Source of the DNA: Nocardioides turkmenicus
GTDB lineage: Bacteria; Actinomycetota; Actinomycetes; Propionibacteriales; Nocardioidaceae
Length of the DNA stretch: 64,000 bases
Assembly: GCF_011045035.1 (NCBI RefSeq)
Contig: NZ_JAALAA010000012.1
Coordinates: 124,001-188,000, forward strand
Direction: 5' to 3'
The notes beneath the pieces are model-generated. The model saw only the letters and a list, made by a program, of their open reading frames with translations. It had not been told where the DNA came from and made no database searches. Shown here one piece after another: positions 55,322 through 63,678 of the stretch. The position numbers were made by a program, and so were the translations under genes. Each line of letters begins with the position of its first letter. The stretch's first letter is position 1.

Positions 55322-55609
55322 GTGAGCAACCAGATCCTGCGCCGCGCCGGCCTCTTCGGCGCCTCCGCCACCGCCGCCGTCGTCGCCTCTGTTGCTACCG
55401 CCGGCCCCGCCAGCGCCGAGGTTCCCAACGGCTGGCCGGTCGCCGAGGAGATGACCGCCTCCGGTCTGCTCCTGCTCATCCTGCTCATCCCGGTGATCCT
55501 GACCGTGGTCATCTCCCTCGTGGTGCTCCTGCCCGGCGTGCTCCGCGGCGAGGGGCTGCTTCCCAAGCCCCACAAGGCCAAGGAAGACAACCTCCCCGCC
55601 ACGCACTGA
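55322..55609 (+). CDS. small secreted/membrane protein
   Basis: 95 residues from the GTG set by the -10. Signal peptide SNQILRRAGLFGASATAAVVASVATAGPASA|E, short exported segment, then a second hydrophobic stretch ASGLLLLILLIPVILTVVISLVVLLPGVL (about residues 49-77) and a hydrophilic end. No family recognised. Its stop touches repeat family A. Confidence 0.7.
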   Translation: MSNQILRRAGLFGASATAAVVASVATAGPASAEVPNGWPVAEEMTASGLLLLILLIPVILTVVISLVVLLPGVLRGEGLLPKPHKAKEDNLPATH

Positions 55610-55760
55610 GTTATTTGCGATTGCTTCGCAATTCGCGAGCGCTTTCGCTTGATCCTCGTCTTCCTCCGCTTCGTTCGTCGCTGCGCTCCTCACTGCGCTG
55701 CGTCCAGACGAGGAGCGCTTCAGCGCTGAGTTATTTGCGGTTGCTTCGCAATTCGCGCAG
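55609..55760. repeat. dispersed intergenic repeat, family A (copy 2)
   Basis: Carries two TTATTTGCG(A/G)TTGCTTCGCAATTC hairpins (55615 and 55731) and the CTTGATCCTCGTCTTCCT and GTCCAGACGAGG blocks shared with 1371-1497. Again between convergent genes. Confidence 0.85.
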
Positions 55761-55768
55761 TAGTCAGC

Positions 55769-57991
55769 TCAGCTCGTCAGGATCACCAGCTGCTGGGTAG
55801 CACGCGTCATCGCGACGTAGCGGTCCACGGCACCCTCGATCCCGGACCCGTACGTCTCGGGGTCGATGAGCACGACCAGATCGAACTCGAGCCCCTTGGC
55901 GTGCTCGGGGCTCAGGCGGCGTACCCGGCCCTCGTCCTCGGCGGGTGACCCGGCGGCGATGACGCAGGCGATGCCTTCGTCGTGCTCGGCGAGCCAGGTC
56001 TCCAGGATCTCGTCGAGGTCCGCGACCGTGCCGTGGCGGACCGGGATGCCGGAGGCGCGGATCGACGTCGGCACGTTGGCGTCGGGGAGCGCGGCGCGGA
56101 TGACCGGCTCGGCCGCGGCCATCACCTCCTCGGGCGTGCGGTAGTTGATGTTCAGGCCGGCCATCTCGATCCGGTCCAGCCCGACGCGCTCGAGCCGCTC
56201 CTGCCACGACTCGGTGAACCCGTGGCGCGCCTGCGCCCGGTCGCCGACGATCGTGAAGCTGCGCGAGGGGCAGCGGCTGATCAGCATCTGCCACTCGGCG
56301 TCGGTGAGCTCCTGGGCCTCGTCGACGACGATGTGCGCGAACGGGCCGGCGTACGGGTCGAGCTCCTCCGGCTCCCGCACCGAGTCGTCCAGCAGCGCCG
56401 TGCGCAGGTCCTGGCCGCGCAGCATCGACATCACCTTGATGTCGGAGTCGTCGTGGCTGATCAGATCGGAGACCACCTCGGCCTTCGCCCTGCGGTCTGC
56501 GGCTGCGGCCGCCTTCTTGGCGCTCCGGCGACGGGACGCGTCGGGGTCACCGAGCCGGCGGTGGGCGGCGTCGAGCAGCGGCAGGTCGGCCTCGGTCCAG
56601 GCGTGGGCGTCCGCGCGCTGCAGCAGCTTCACCTCCTCGAGCCACGGCGCGCACATCCGCAGGAACGCGGGCACCTCCCACAGGTCCCCGACGATGTCGG
56701 CGGGCTTCAGCCGCGGCCAGACCTGGCCGAAGACGTCGAGCAGCCCGGCGTTGGTCTCCAGCGAGGCACGCAGAGCATCGGTGGCGTCCTCGTCGACCAG
56801 CCCGTACGCGTCGAACTCGTCCTCCTCCGGCTCGTCGCCCCAGTCGTCGATATCGGCGTCGTAGTCGCGGTCCGGGTCTGCGGCGCCGTTCTCCTGGATC
56901 CTGTCGGTCACGATCCTCAGCAGCGCGTCCCAGACCAGGTCACGGGCATCGTTGTGCGGCGTACCCGGCTCTGCGGCGGCGAGCGCCTCGGCCCAGTCGC
57001 TGACACTGATCACCGCGTCGCCGTACGGAGTCTCGACGAGGGTCGGCTTCGACGGCGGCTTCTCGTAGAGCGCCACGGCCGGCTCGATGGCCGCGACCAT
57101 CCGGGCGTCCGCCTTGAGCCGGGCGACCTCCGCGTCCGTCTCGGGCAGCAACGAGGCGCCCTCGGGCACCATCCGGCGCAGCGTGGTGGTGCGTACGCCC
57201 TCCTCGCCCAGGCTCGGCAGCACGTCCGCGACGTAGGAGAGGTACGGCTCGTGCGGTCCCACGAACAGCACCCCGCCCTTGCCCTCGCCGAGGCGCGGGT
57301 CGGAGTAGAGGAGGTACGCCGTGCGGTGCAGCGCCACCACCGTCTTGCCCGTCCCCGGCCCGCCGTCGACGACCAGTGCGCCCCGTGACGACGCCCGGAT
57401 GATGGCGTCCTGGTCCGACTGGATCGTGCCCAGCACGTCGCGCATCCGCGGCGAGCGGCTGCTGCCGAGGGTGGCGATGAAGGCCGACTGGTCGTCGAGC
57501 GCGGCATGCCCCTCCAGCCCCTCCGCGGTGAAGACCTCGTCCCAGTAGTCGGTGATCCGCCCGTTGGTCCAGCGGTAGCGGCGCCGGCTGAGCAGCCCGC
57601 GCGGGTCGGCGTGCGTGGCTGCGAAGAACGGCTCGGCGGCGGGGGAGCGCCAGTCGACCAGCAGCCGCCGGCCGTCGCTGGCGGTCAGCCCGAGCCGCCC
57701 GATGTAGATCGTGTCGCCCGACTCCGTGACGATCCGCCCCAGGCACAGGTCGAGGCTGAACCTGCGCAGCATCCGCAGCTGTCCGCCGATCCGGTGCACC
57801 TCCAGATCGCGGTCCATGGCCTCCTGCCCGTGGCCGCCCGGGCGACGGCGTACCTCGTCCAGCCGTTCGTTCAGCTCGGAGATCTGCTCCTCGAGACTCT
57901 GCCCGATGGCGGCGAAGTGCCGCTCGTCATCGGCGATCAGTGCCGGGTCCGCCTTGGCGTCGTGACGGCCCGCGAGATCGAATGCTTGCAA
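55769..57991 (-). CDS. helR: HelR-type RNA polymerase-recycling ATPase
   Basis: 740 residues, superfamily I helicase-like. Walker A DGGPGTGKTVVALHRTA (about residues 207-223), Walker B/motif II HIVVDEAQELTD, motif VI region VDRYVAMTRATQQLVIL, interrupted by long HelD-type arm insertions (DDWGDEPEEDEFDAYG). N-terminal coiled coil DERHFAAIGQSLEEQISELNERLDEV is the HelD secondary-channel arm. HelR removes rifampicin-stalled RNA polymerase. TTG start after AGGGGA; the longer TTG at 58069 lies inside the RAE. The RAE upstream supports HelR over plain HelD. Confidence 0.85.
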   Translation of the reverse strand: MQAFDLAGRHDAKADPALIADDERHFAAIGQSLEEQISELNERLDEVRRRPGGHGQEAMDRDLEVHRIGGQLRMLRRFSLDLCLGRIVTESGDTIYIGRLGLTASDGRRLLVDWRSPAAEPFFAATHADPRGLLSRRRYRWTNGRITDYWDEVFTAEGLEGHAALDDQSAFIATLGSSRSPRMRDVLGTIQSDQDAIIRASSRGALVVDGGPGTGKTVVALHRTAYLLYSDPRLGEGKGGVLFVGPHEPYLSYVADVLPSLGEEGVRTTTLRRMVPEGASLLPETDAEVARLKADARMVAAIEPAVALYEKPPSKPTLVETPYGDAVISVSDWAEALAAAEPGTPHNDARDLVWDALLRIVTDRIQENGAADPDRDYDADIDDWGDEPEEDEFDAYGLVDEDATDALRASLETNAGLLDVFGQVWPRLKPADIVGDLWEVPAFLRMCAPWLEEVKLLQRADAHAWTEADLPLLDAAHRRLGDPDASRRRSAKKAAAAADRRAKAEVVSDLISHDDSDIKVMSMLRGQDLRTALLDDSVREPEELDPYAGPFAHIVVDEAQELTDAEWQMLISRCPSRSFTIVGDRAQARHGFTESWQERLERVGLDRIEMAGLNINYRTPEEVMAAAEPVIRAALPDANVPTSIRASGIPVRHGTVADLDEILETWLAEHDEGIACVIAAGSPAEDEGRVRRLSPEHAKGLEFDLVVLIDPETYGSGIEGAVDRYVAMTRATQQLVILTS

Positions 57992-58055
57992 CGTTGAATC
58001 CCCTGTCTGATCAGGCGTTTTACCTGTTCGAGCAGGAGATTCTGCCCCAGTCCGG

Positions 58056-58074
58056 GGGGCTTGTTTCAAGCCCC
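58056..58074. promoter_or_regulatory. rifampicin-associated element (RAE)
   Basis: GGGGCTTGTTTCAAGCCCC, a perfect 8-bp inverted repeat with 3-bp centre matching the 19-bp actinobacterial RAE (GGGGCTTG-CGG-CAAGGCCC type), 65 bp before helR. Confidence 0.8.
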
Positions 58075-58142
58075 TATGTGCGCTATAAAGTTGTTAGTGG
58101 AAGGGAGAGATTCCCTTCCATTCGTGGTTTTCGCCGCAGATG

Positions 58143-58181
58143 CGAAGGACCCCCAGACGACGTCCGCCTGGGGGTCCTTCG
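58143..58181. terminator. terminator hairpin after pepN
   Basis: 14-bp stem CGAAGGACCCCCAG / CTGGGGGTCCTTCG, 11-nt loop, 10 bp past the pepN stop. No U-tract on the minus strand. Confidence 0.6.
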
Positions 58182-58190
58182 TTGCGTGAG

Positions 58191-60734
58191 CTACTGCGCG
58201 TCGCGCTCCTGAGCGGCGAGGGCGCGGGCGACCTCGTCACGTCCCTCGCGGACGTACCGCTTGGCGGCGGGCTCGGCGGGGGAGGTCTCGAGCCACTTGT
58301 CGGCCTTCTCCAGGAGCTCGGGGGAGGCGGCCGGCTTGGGGAAGATGAACTCCAGCACTGTCGAGGCGCGGTGGGTGCCGAGGTGGTCCCAGAGGGTGTC
58401 GGCGGCCTCGAAGTAGCGGTCGATGTAGGGCTCCAGCACCTCGTCCTGGCCGGACCGCTGGAACGAGAGCACGATCGAGCGGGCGGTCTCGTTGGCGACG
58501 TCGGTGCGGACGACCACCGCGTCCCAGGCGGCCGCCTTGGCCTCGGCGGTGGGCTGCGCGGCACGGGCGGCGGCTGCCTTCTCCTGGCCGGAGATGGTGT
58601 TGTCGCGCTCGAGCTCGGCGGCGATCTCGGTCTCACCGAAGGTGCCGGAGGCGGCCAGACCGGTGACCAGCGCCCAGCGCAGGTCCTGGTCGATCTCGAG
58701 ACCGTCGTAGGCCAGCTCGCCGGAGAGCATCGCCTGGAGGTCGGCGATGGCGGCCTCGGAGCGGGCTGCCGCGGCGTACGTCCGGGCGAAGGTCAGCTGG
58801 TGGTCGCTGCTCGGCGCGGCGCTTTCCAGCAGGCTCTTGAGCCCGGTCTCCCAGCGTGCCTTGAGGGCGTCGCGGTTGGCCGGGGCCGAGAACGAGTTGA
58901 CCGCCTGGGCGGCGAAGACGGGGATCCGGGTGACGCCCCAGGCGTCGGTCTCCTGGCCGATGTTGGCCAGGACGAGCTCGACGAAGTCGCTGGCCCGCAT
59001 CTCGGCGTCGCGGGTCATGTCCCACGCCGCACCCCAGATCAGCGCCCGCGAGAGGGAGTCGTCCAGCGCGGACAGCGACGACAGCGCGGTGGCCAGCGAG
59101 CGCTCGTCGAGCCGGATCTTGGCGTACGTCAGGTCGCCCTCGTTGAGCAGCAGCAGGTCGGGCTGCTTGACGCCCTCGAGCTGCGGCACCGAGGTGAGCT
59201 CGCCGGTGACGTCGATCTCGAACGCGTCGCGGCGGACGAGCGCGCCGTCGACGAGGTCGTAGAGGCCGAGGCCGATGCGGTGGCGACGGAGCGTCGGGTA
59301 GTCGGCGGCGGCCGACTGGCGCACCGCGAACGCGGCGTAGGAGCCGTCCTCGGCGAGGGTGAACTCGGGCGCGAGGGTGTTGACGCCGGAGGTCTGCAGC
59401 CACTCCTGGGCCCAGCCCTGGAGCTCACGGCCGGAGGCGGCCTCGAGGTGGCGCAGCAGGTCCTTGAACTCGGAGTTCCCGTAGGCGAACTCCTTGAAGT
59501 AGGCCTTCAGGCCCTCCAGGAACGGCTCCAGGCCGACCCACGCCACCAGCTGCTTCAGGACGGAGGCGCCCTTGGCGTAGGTGATCATGTCGAAGTTGAC
59601 CTCGACGGCCTGCAGGTCGTAGTTGTCCGCGGCGATCGGGTGCGTGGTGGGCAGCTGGTCCTGGCGGTAGCCGGTCTGCTTGCGCGCGTTGGTGAAGCCG
59701 GTCCACGCGTCGGTGAACTCGGTCGCGTTGGCCTGGGCGTGGTAGCAGGCCCACTCGGCGAAGGACTCGTTGAGCCAGAGGTCGTCCCACCACTTCATGG
59801 TGACCAGGTCGCCGAACCACATGTGCGCCATCTCGTGGAGGATCACCGAGGCGCGGAAGTCGTAGAAGGAGCGCGGCTGCTTGGAGCGCGGCAGGTATTC
59901 GTCGCGCAGCGTCACGGCGCCGGCGTTCTCCATCGCGCCCATGTTGTACTCCGGCACGTAGAGCTGGTCGTACTTCCCGAACGGGTAGGGGAAGTCGAAG
60001 GCGTCCTCGAAGAACTCGAAGCCCTGCTTGGTGATCTTCACGACCTCGTCGCGGTCGAGGTAGGGGACCAGCGACTGGCGGCAGTAATGACCCAGCGGGA
60101 TCGTGCCGAACTTGCCCTCGTAGACGTCCTGGACCTCGTGGTACTCACCGGCGATCAGCGCGGTGATGTAGGTCGACATCTTCTTGGTGGGCTCGAAGTC
60201 CCAGGTCGCGCGGCCGTCGCCCAGCGGCTTCGGCTCGGGGGTGACGGCGTTGGAGACGACCTTCCAGCCCTCGGAGGCGGTCACGTGGAAGGTGAAGACG
60301 GACTTGAGGTCGGGCTGCTCGAAGGTGGTGTAGACGCGGCGGGCGTCGGGGACCTCGAACTGGGAGTAGAGGTAGACGCGGTCGTCGGCGGGGTCGACGA
60401 AGCGGTGGAGCCCCTCGCCGGTGTGGGAGTAGGTGCAGTCGGCCTTGACGACGAGGACGTTCTCGGCGGCGAGACCGTCCAGCTGGATCCGGGAGTCCTG
60501 GTACGCCACCGCAGGGTCGAGCGCGACGCCGTTGAGCGTGATCTCGTGGACCGTCGCGTCGACGAGATCGGCGAAGGTCGAGGCACCGGCCTCGGTCGAG
60601 GTGAACGTGATCGTCGTCGTCGAACCGAAGGTCTCGGGGCCCGTGGTGAGGTCGAGTTCGATGTCGTACGAGAGGACGTCGAGGAGAGCGGCTCTGGCGG
60701 TGGCCTCGGCGCGCGTGAGATTGGTTCCAGGCAT
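58191..60734 (-). CDS. pepN: aminopeptidase N (M1)
   Basis: 847 residues. Exopeptidase signature YNMGAMENAGAVTLRDEYLP and zinc site HEMAHMWFGD...WLNESFAEW (HExxH then Glu 18 residues on). Catalytic Tyr region and C-terminal armadillo-like helices present. Length and order match the actinobacterial PepN group. ATG start; a terminator follows. Confidence 0.97.
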   Translation of the reverse strand: MPGTNLTRAEATARAALLDVLSYDIELDLTTGPETFGSTTTITFTSTEAGASTFADLVDATVHEITLNGVALDPAVAYQDSRIQLDGLAAENVLVVKADCTYSHTGEGLHRFVDPADDRVYLYSQFEVPDARRVYTTFEQPDLKSVFTFHVTASEGWKVVSNAVTPEPKPLGDGRATWDFEPTKKMSTYITALIAGEYHEVQDVYEGKFGTIPLGHYCRQSLVPYLDRDEVVKITKQGFEFFEDAFDFPYPFGKYDQLYVPEYNMGAMENAGAVTLRDEYLPRSKQPRSFYDFRASVILHEMAHMWFGDLVTMKWWDDLWLNESFAEWACYHAQANATEFTDAWTGFTNARKQTGYRQDQLPTTHPIAADNYDLQAVEVNFDMITYAKGASVLKQLVAWVGLEPFLEGLKAYFKEFAYGNSEFKDLLRHLEAASGRELQGWAQEWLQTSGVNTLAPEFTLAEDGSYAAFAVRQSAAADYPTLRRHRIGLGLYDLVDGALVRRDAFEIDVTGELTSVPQLEGVKQPDLLLLNEGDLTYAKIRLDERSLATALSSLSALDDSLSRALIWGAAWDMTRDAEMRASDFVELVLANIGQETDAWGVTRIPVFAAQAVNSFSAPANRDALKARWETGLKSLLESAAPSSDHQLTFARTYAAAARSEAAIADLQAMLSGELAYDGLEIDQDLRWALVTGLAASGTFGETEIAAELERDNTISGQEKAAAARAAQPTAEAKAAAWDAVVVRTDVANETARSIVLSFQRSGQDEVLEPYIDRYFEAADTLWDHLGTHRASTVLEFIFPKPAASPELLEKADKWLETSPAEPAAKRYVREGRDEVARALAAQERDAQ

Positions 60735-60875
60735 GGCTGGATCCTCTCATTCTGCCCGGAATTCGAGACATTTATATCGCGCTTGTTGCCCGTTCTTGGG
60801 AGTGGTTGAGCGTGGAAAGTAAAAATACAGTGATGTAATTCCGACACACCGGTATCAATAGTTGACAACTTTCTC

Positions 60876-60881
60876 TAGGGT
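60876..60881 (+). promoter_or_regulatory. -10 box of leaderless CHAP hydrolase
   Basis: TAGGGT, 6 nt before the GTG at 60888. Confidence 0.45.
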
Positions 60882-60887
60882 GCTCGT

Positions 60888-62603
60888 GTGCCCCTCAAGT
60901 CACAGAAACACCAGTATTCACAGGAGTCGCGCCAGGTGGGGAAGCCTGGCGGGGCGCTGCGCCGGACCTTGGTCACCGGCGCGGTTCTGCTGCTCGTCGG
61001 CCTCGGTGTGCAAGTCATCCCCAAGTTGGCATCACCGGCGCACGCGGGCTCCATCACGCTCTGCTCCGGATTCTCGGACTGCCGCAGCAAGGGCTACTCC
61101 ACCGGCGGCTACGAGAGCGCCTGGGGGAGCATGTACTGGCGGATGTACGCCGGTCGCAACTGCACCAACTACGTCGCGTACAAGCTCATCCAGACCGGCC
61201 TGCCGAACGCTCGCCCCTGGTCGGGCGAGGGCAACGCGACCAACTGGGGTGTCGCGCTGAGCAGGCTGACGAACCGGACGCCGACCGTCGGCTCCGTCGC
61301 CTGGTGGCACTCCTCGCACCCGAGCGCGAGCCGCTTCGGGCACGTCGCGATCGTCGAGCGCGTCGGCGACAACTCGATCACCATCTCCGAGTCCAACTAC
61401 GGCAGCGACCTGAGCTGGCGCCGGATCGGGAAGGACTCGGTCAACTACCCGACCGGGTTCATCCACTTCAACGACCAGCGGCTCTCGGTCACCAAGCGAC
61501 CCACGGTCGAGGGCACGGCGCAGGTCGGCAAGTCGGTCACCGTCAACACCGGCTCGTGGAGCCCGAACCCGAACAAGATCCGCTACCAGTGGATCGTGAA
61601 CAAGAAGCCGATCCCGGGTGCGACCAACAAGACCTTCCGCATCCCGGGCCACCTCGCCGGCAAGCAGATCGCGGCGGTGCTCACCGGCACCCGCCGGGAC
61701 TACAGCGAAGCCAGGACGATGAGCGAGATCCTGCCGCCGATCAAGCAGGGCACGTTCAAGGTCCTGGCGCAGCCGAAGATCACCGGCACCCAGAAGGTCG
61801 GCTCGACGATCGCCGTCGGCGGAGCGGACTACGAGCCGTCGGCCAAGATCGGCGAGGTCAGGTGGTACGCCGACAAGACCCTGATCGCACGCAGCACGTC
61901 CCGCTTCCTGAAGGTGCCCGCATCGGCCTCGGGGAAGAGGATCGGCGCGGTCGTCGTCGGTGTCCAGGAGGGCTACCGCCCGAAGCAGTCGTACGCCTTC
62001 GCCAGCACCCTCGTCGGCGGCGGCAAGGCGCCGCAGCAGCCGGCCGAGCCGCCCGCGGAGACGCCGAGCGGCACGCTGACGCAGACCGCGGCCGGCTTCG
62101 TGAAGGGCGGCACCCGTCTCGGCGGCCTCATGCAGGTCGACCCGGGCGAATTCAGCGAGGCGGTCGACCTCTCCTACCAGTGGACGCGCGAAGGTGCGCC
62201 GATCTCCGGTGCGACGAGCCACAAGTACTACCCGACGGCCGCCGACGTCGGCCACCGGCTCAGCGTCACCGTGGTCGCCCGTTCCCGCAGCGGGGACACG
62301 GTGAGCAAGACGTACGGCCCCAGCGGCCGGGTCCGCGTCAAGCCCCGCGTCAACGTGGTCGCCGCGGACGGGTCGGGCCAGACCAAGGTCGACGTCCGGG
62401 TGACCGCCTCGGGCTACACCCCGACCGGCAGCGTCACGATCGTGACCAACGGAGACCGCAAGGTCACCCAGGAGCTCAGCGGAGGGTCCACCAGCGTCAC
62501 CTTCGTCAAGCTCCCGCCGGACGAGTACGTCGTGAAGGTCTACTACCGCGGCGACGAGGTCGCCTACTGGGCGAGCGGGGGTGACTGGGCCACGGTCAGC
62601 TGA
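60888..62603 (+). CDS. secreted CHAP-domain wall hydrolase with Ig-like repeats
   Basis: 571 residues. Signal peptide/anchor LVTGAVLLLVGLGVQVIPKLASPAHA|G, then a CHAP (NlpC/P60-like cysteine) domain about residues 60-200: Cys in GRNCTNYVAYKL, His in RFGHVAIVE, and SESNYG. Three Ig-like/beta modules follow: RPTVEGTAQVGKSVTV, QPKITGTQKVGSTIAV and a TRLGGLMQVD repeat, then a C-terminal Big-3-like strand module. Peptidoglycan amidase or endopeptidase at the cell surface. GTG start 6 nt after the -10. Confidence 0.88.
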   Translation: MPLKSQKHQYSQESRQVGKPGGALRRTLVTGAVLLLVGLGVQVIPKLASPAHAGSITLCSGFSDCRSKGYSTGGYESAWGSMYWRMYAGRNCTNYVAYKLIQTGLPNARPWSGEGNATNWGVALSRLTNRTPTVGSVAWWHSSHPSASRFGHVAIVERVGDNSITISESNYGSDLSWRRIGKDSVNYPTGFIHFNDQRLSVTKRPTVEGTAQVGKSVTVNTGSWSPNPNKIRYQWIVNKKPIPGATNKTFRIPGHLAGKQIAAVLTGTRRDYSEARTMSEILPPIKQGTFKVLAQPKITGTQKVGSTIAVGGADYEPSAKIGEVRWYADKTLIARSTSRFLKVPASASGKRIGAVVVGVQEGYRPKQSYAFASTLVGGGKAPQQPAEPPAETPSGTLTQTAAGFVKGGTRLGGLMQVDPGEFSEAVDLSYQWTREGAPISGATSHKYYPTAADVGHRLSVTVVARSRSGDTVSKTYGPSGRVRVKPRVNVVAADGSGQTKVDVRVTASGYTPTGSVTIVTNGDRKVTQELSGGSTSVTFVKLPPDEYVVKVYYRGDEVAYWASGGDWATVS

Positions 62604-62625
62604 CCTGAGTCAACCCGTCATATGG

Positions 62626-62660
62626 CCGTGGGCCGGAGCGATCCTCGCTCCGGCCCACGG
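62626..62660. terminator. hairpin between CHAP gene and L,D-transpeptidase relic
   Basis: 16-bp perfect stem CCGTGGGCCGGAGCGA / TCGCTCCGGCCCACGG, 3-nt loop. Confidence 0.85.
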
Positions 62661-62680
62661 TGCTTCCTCGATCGGACGCG

Positions 62681-62920
62681 TCAGGCGCCGATGGCGATGA
62701 CCGGCTTCTTCGTCGGGTCGAGGAGGTTGAAGTACTCCTTCATCATCCACCGCGGCACGCTGACACAGCCGCCGGTCGCGCCGGAGCCGTTGACGTGCAG
62801 GAAGATCCCGGCGCCGTTGTAGTAGGCCGAGTTGTTGTCCTGGACCCAGTACGACTCGCTGGTGATCTTGATGTGGCTCAGCTTCTGGGTGCTCGCCTTG
62901 GCGTGGGTGCCCGCGGAAGC
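62681..62920 (-). pseudogene. 5'-truncated L,D-transpeptidase (YkuD) relic
   Basis: Open frame of about 79 codons without a start: reads THAKASTQKLSHIKITSESY to GIFLHVNGSGATGGCVSVPR and WMMKEYFNLLDPTKKPVIAIGA. The His and Cys of the YkuD catalytic core (FLHVNG...GGCVSVP) are intact. An in-frame TAG (62921-62923) precedes it and the upstream DNA is the promoter of the next gene, so the N-terminal two thirds are gone. Confidence 0.75.
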
Positions 62921-63003
62921 CTAGTGGGGTATGAAAGGGCTTACCCCTCAGTAGCGGTAACAAGTCCGGAACAGAACCTTGGGAGCGGTGGTTGAGTGTC
63001 GAT

Positions 63004-63627
63004 ATGACGCAGACCACGCCCGCTGAGAAGACCGCCGCCGACTTCTGGTTCGACCCCGCCTGTCCGTTCGCCTGGATCACCTCGCGCTGGATCCTCGAGG
63101 TCGAGAAGGTGCGCGACGTCGAGGTGACCTGGCACATCATGAGCCTGGCGTACCTCAACCAGGACAAGGACATCCCGCAGGAGTACCGCGACTTCCTCTC
63201 CACCGCCTGGGGCCCGGTGCGGGTCTGCATGGCGGTGCAGAACGAGTACGGCCAGGAGAAGCTGGCCGAGATCTACACCGCGCTCGGCACCCGTCGCCAC
63301 GTCGAGGGGCGCGACTTCGACCGGGCGCTGATCGAGGAGGCGCTCGCCTCCGTCGACCTGCCGGTCGAGCTCGCCGACGCGATGGACGACGAGTCCTACG
63401 ACGAGGCGATCGCGAAGTCCCACCACGAGGGGATGGACCAGGTCGGCAACGACGTCGGCACCCCGACGATCGCGATGAACGGGTCGGCCTTCTTCGGTCC
63501 GGTCATCTCCAAGGCGCCCAAGGGCGAGGAGGCCGGCAAGCTCTGGGACGGGTTCCAGCTGATCACCGCCTACCCCTACGTCTACGAGCTCAAGCGCGCT
63601 CGGGTCCACGACCTCGACTTCAGCTGA
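63004..63627 (+). CDS. DsbA-like mycothiol-dependent oxidoreductase (Rv2466c type)
   Basis: 207 residues. DsbA fold with DFWFDPACPFAWITSRWILEVEKVRDVEVTWHIMSLAYLN; active site ACPFAW has one cysteine in the CxxC position, as in the mycobacterial nitroreductase/mycoredoxin Rv2466c, also 207 residues. GTPTIAMNG is the cis-proline loop (PT). It uses mycothiol to reduce substrates and deals with oxidative or nitro stress. ATG preferred over the TTG at 62992. Confidence 0.88.
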   Translation: MTQTTPAEKTAADFWFDPACPFAWITSRWILEVEKVRDVEVTWHIMSLAYLNQDKDIPQEYRDFLSTAWGPVRVCMAVQNEYGQEKLAEIYTALGTRRHVEGRDFDRALIEEALASVDLPVELADAMDDESYDEAIAKSHHEGMDQVGNDVGTPTIAMNGSAFFGPVISKAPKGEEAGKLWDGFQLITAYPYVYELKRARVHDLDFS

Positions 63628-63678
63628 GGGCGACGAATATGAGGTCGCCGGTGGGTTCGGGCGGTGGGACCATCGCGT

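Noticed and set aside
60862..60867. TTGACA as -35 for the CHAP gene
   Set aside because: It lies only 8 bp before the -10 TAGGGT, too close for a sigma-70-type promoter.
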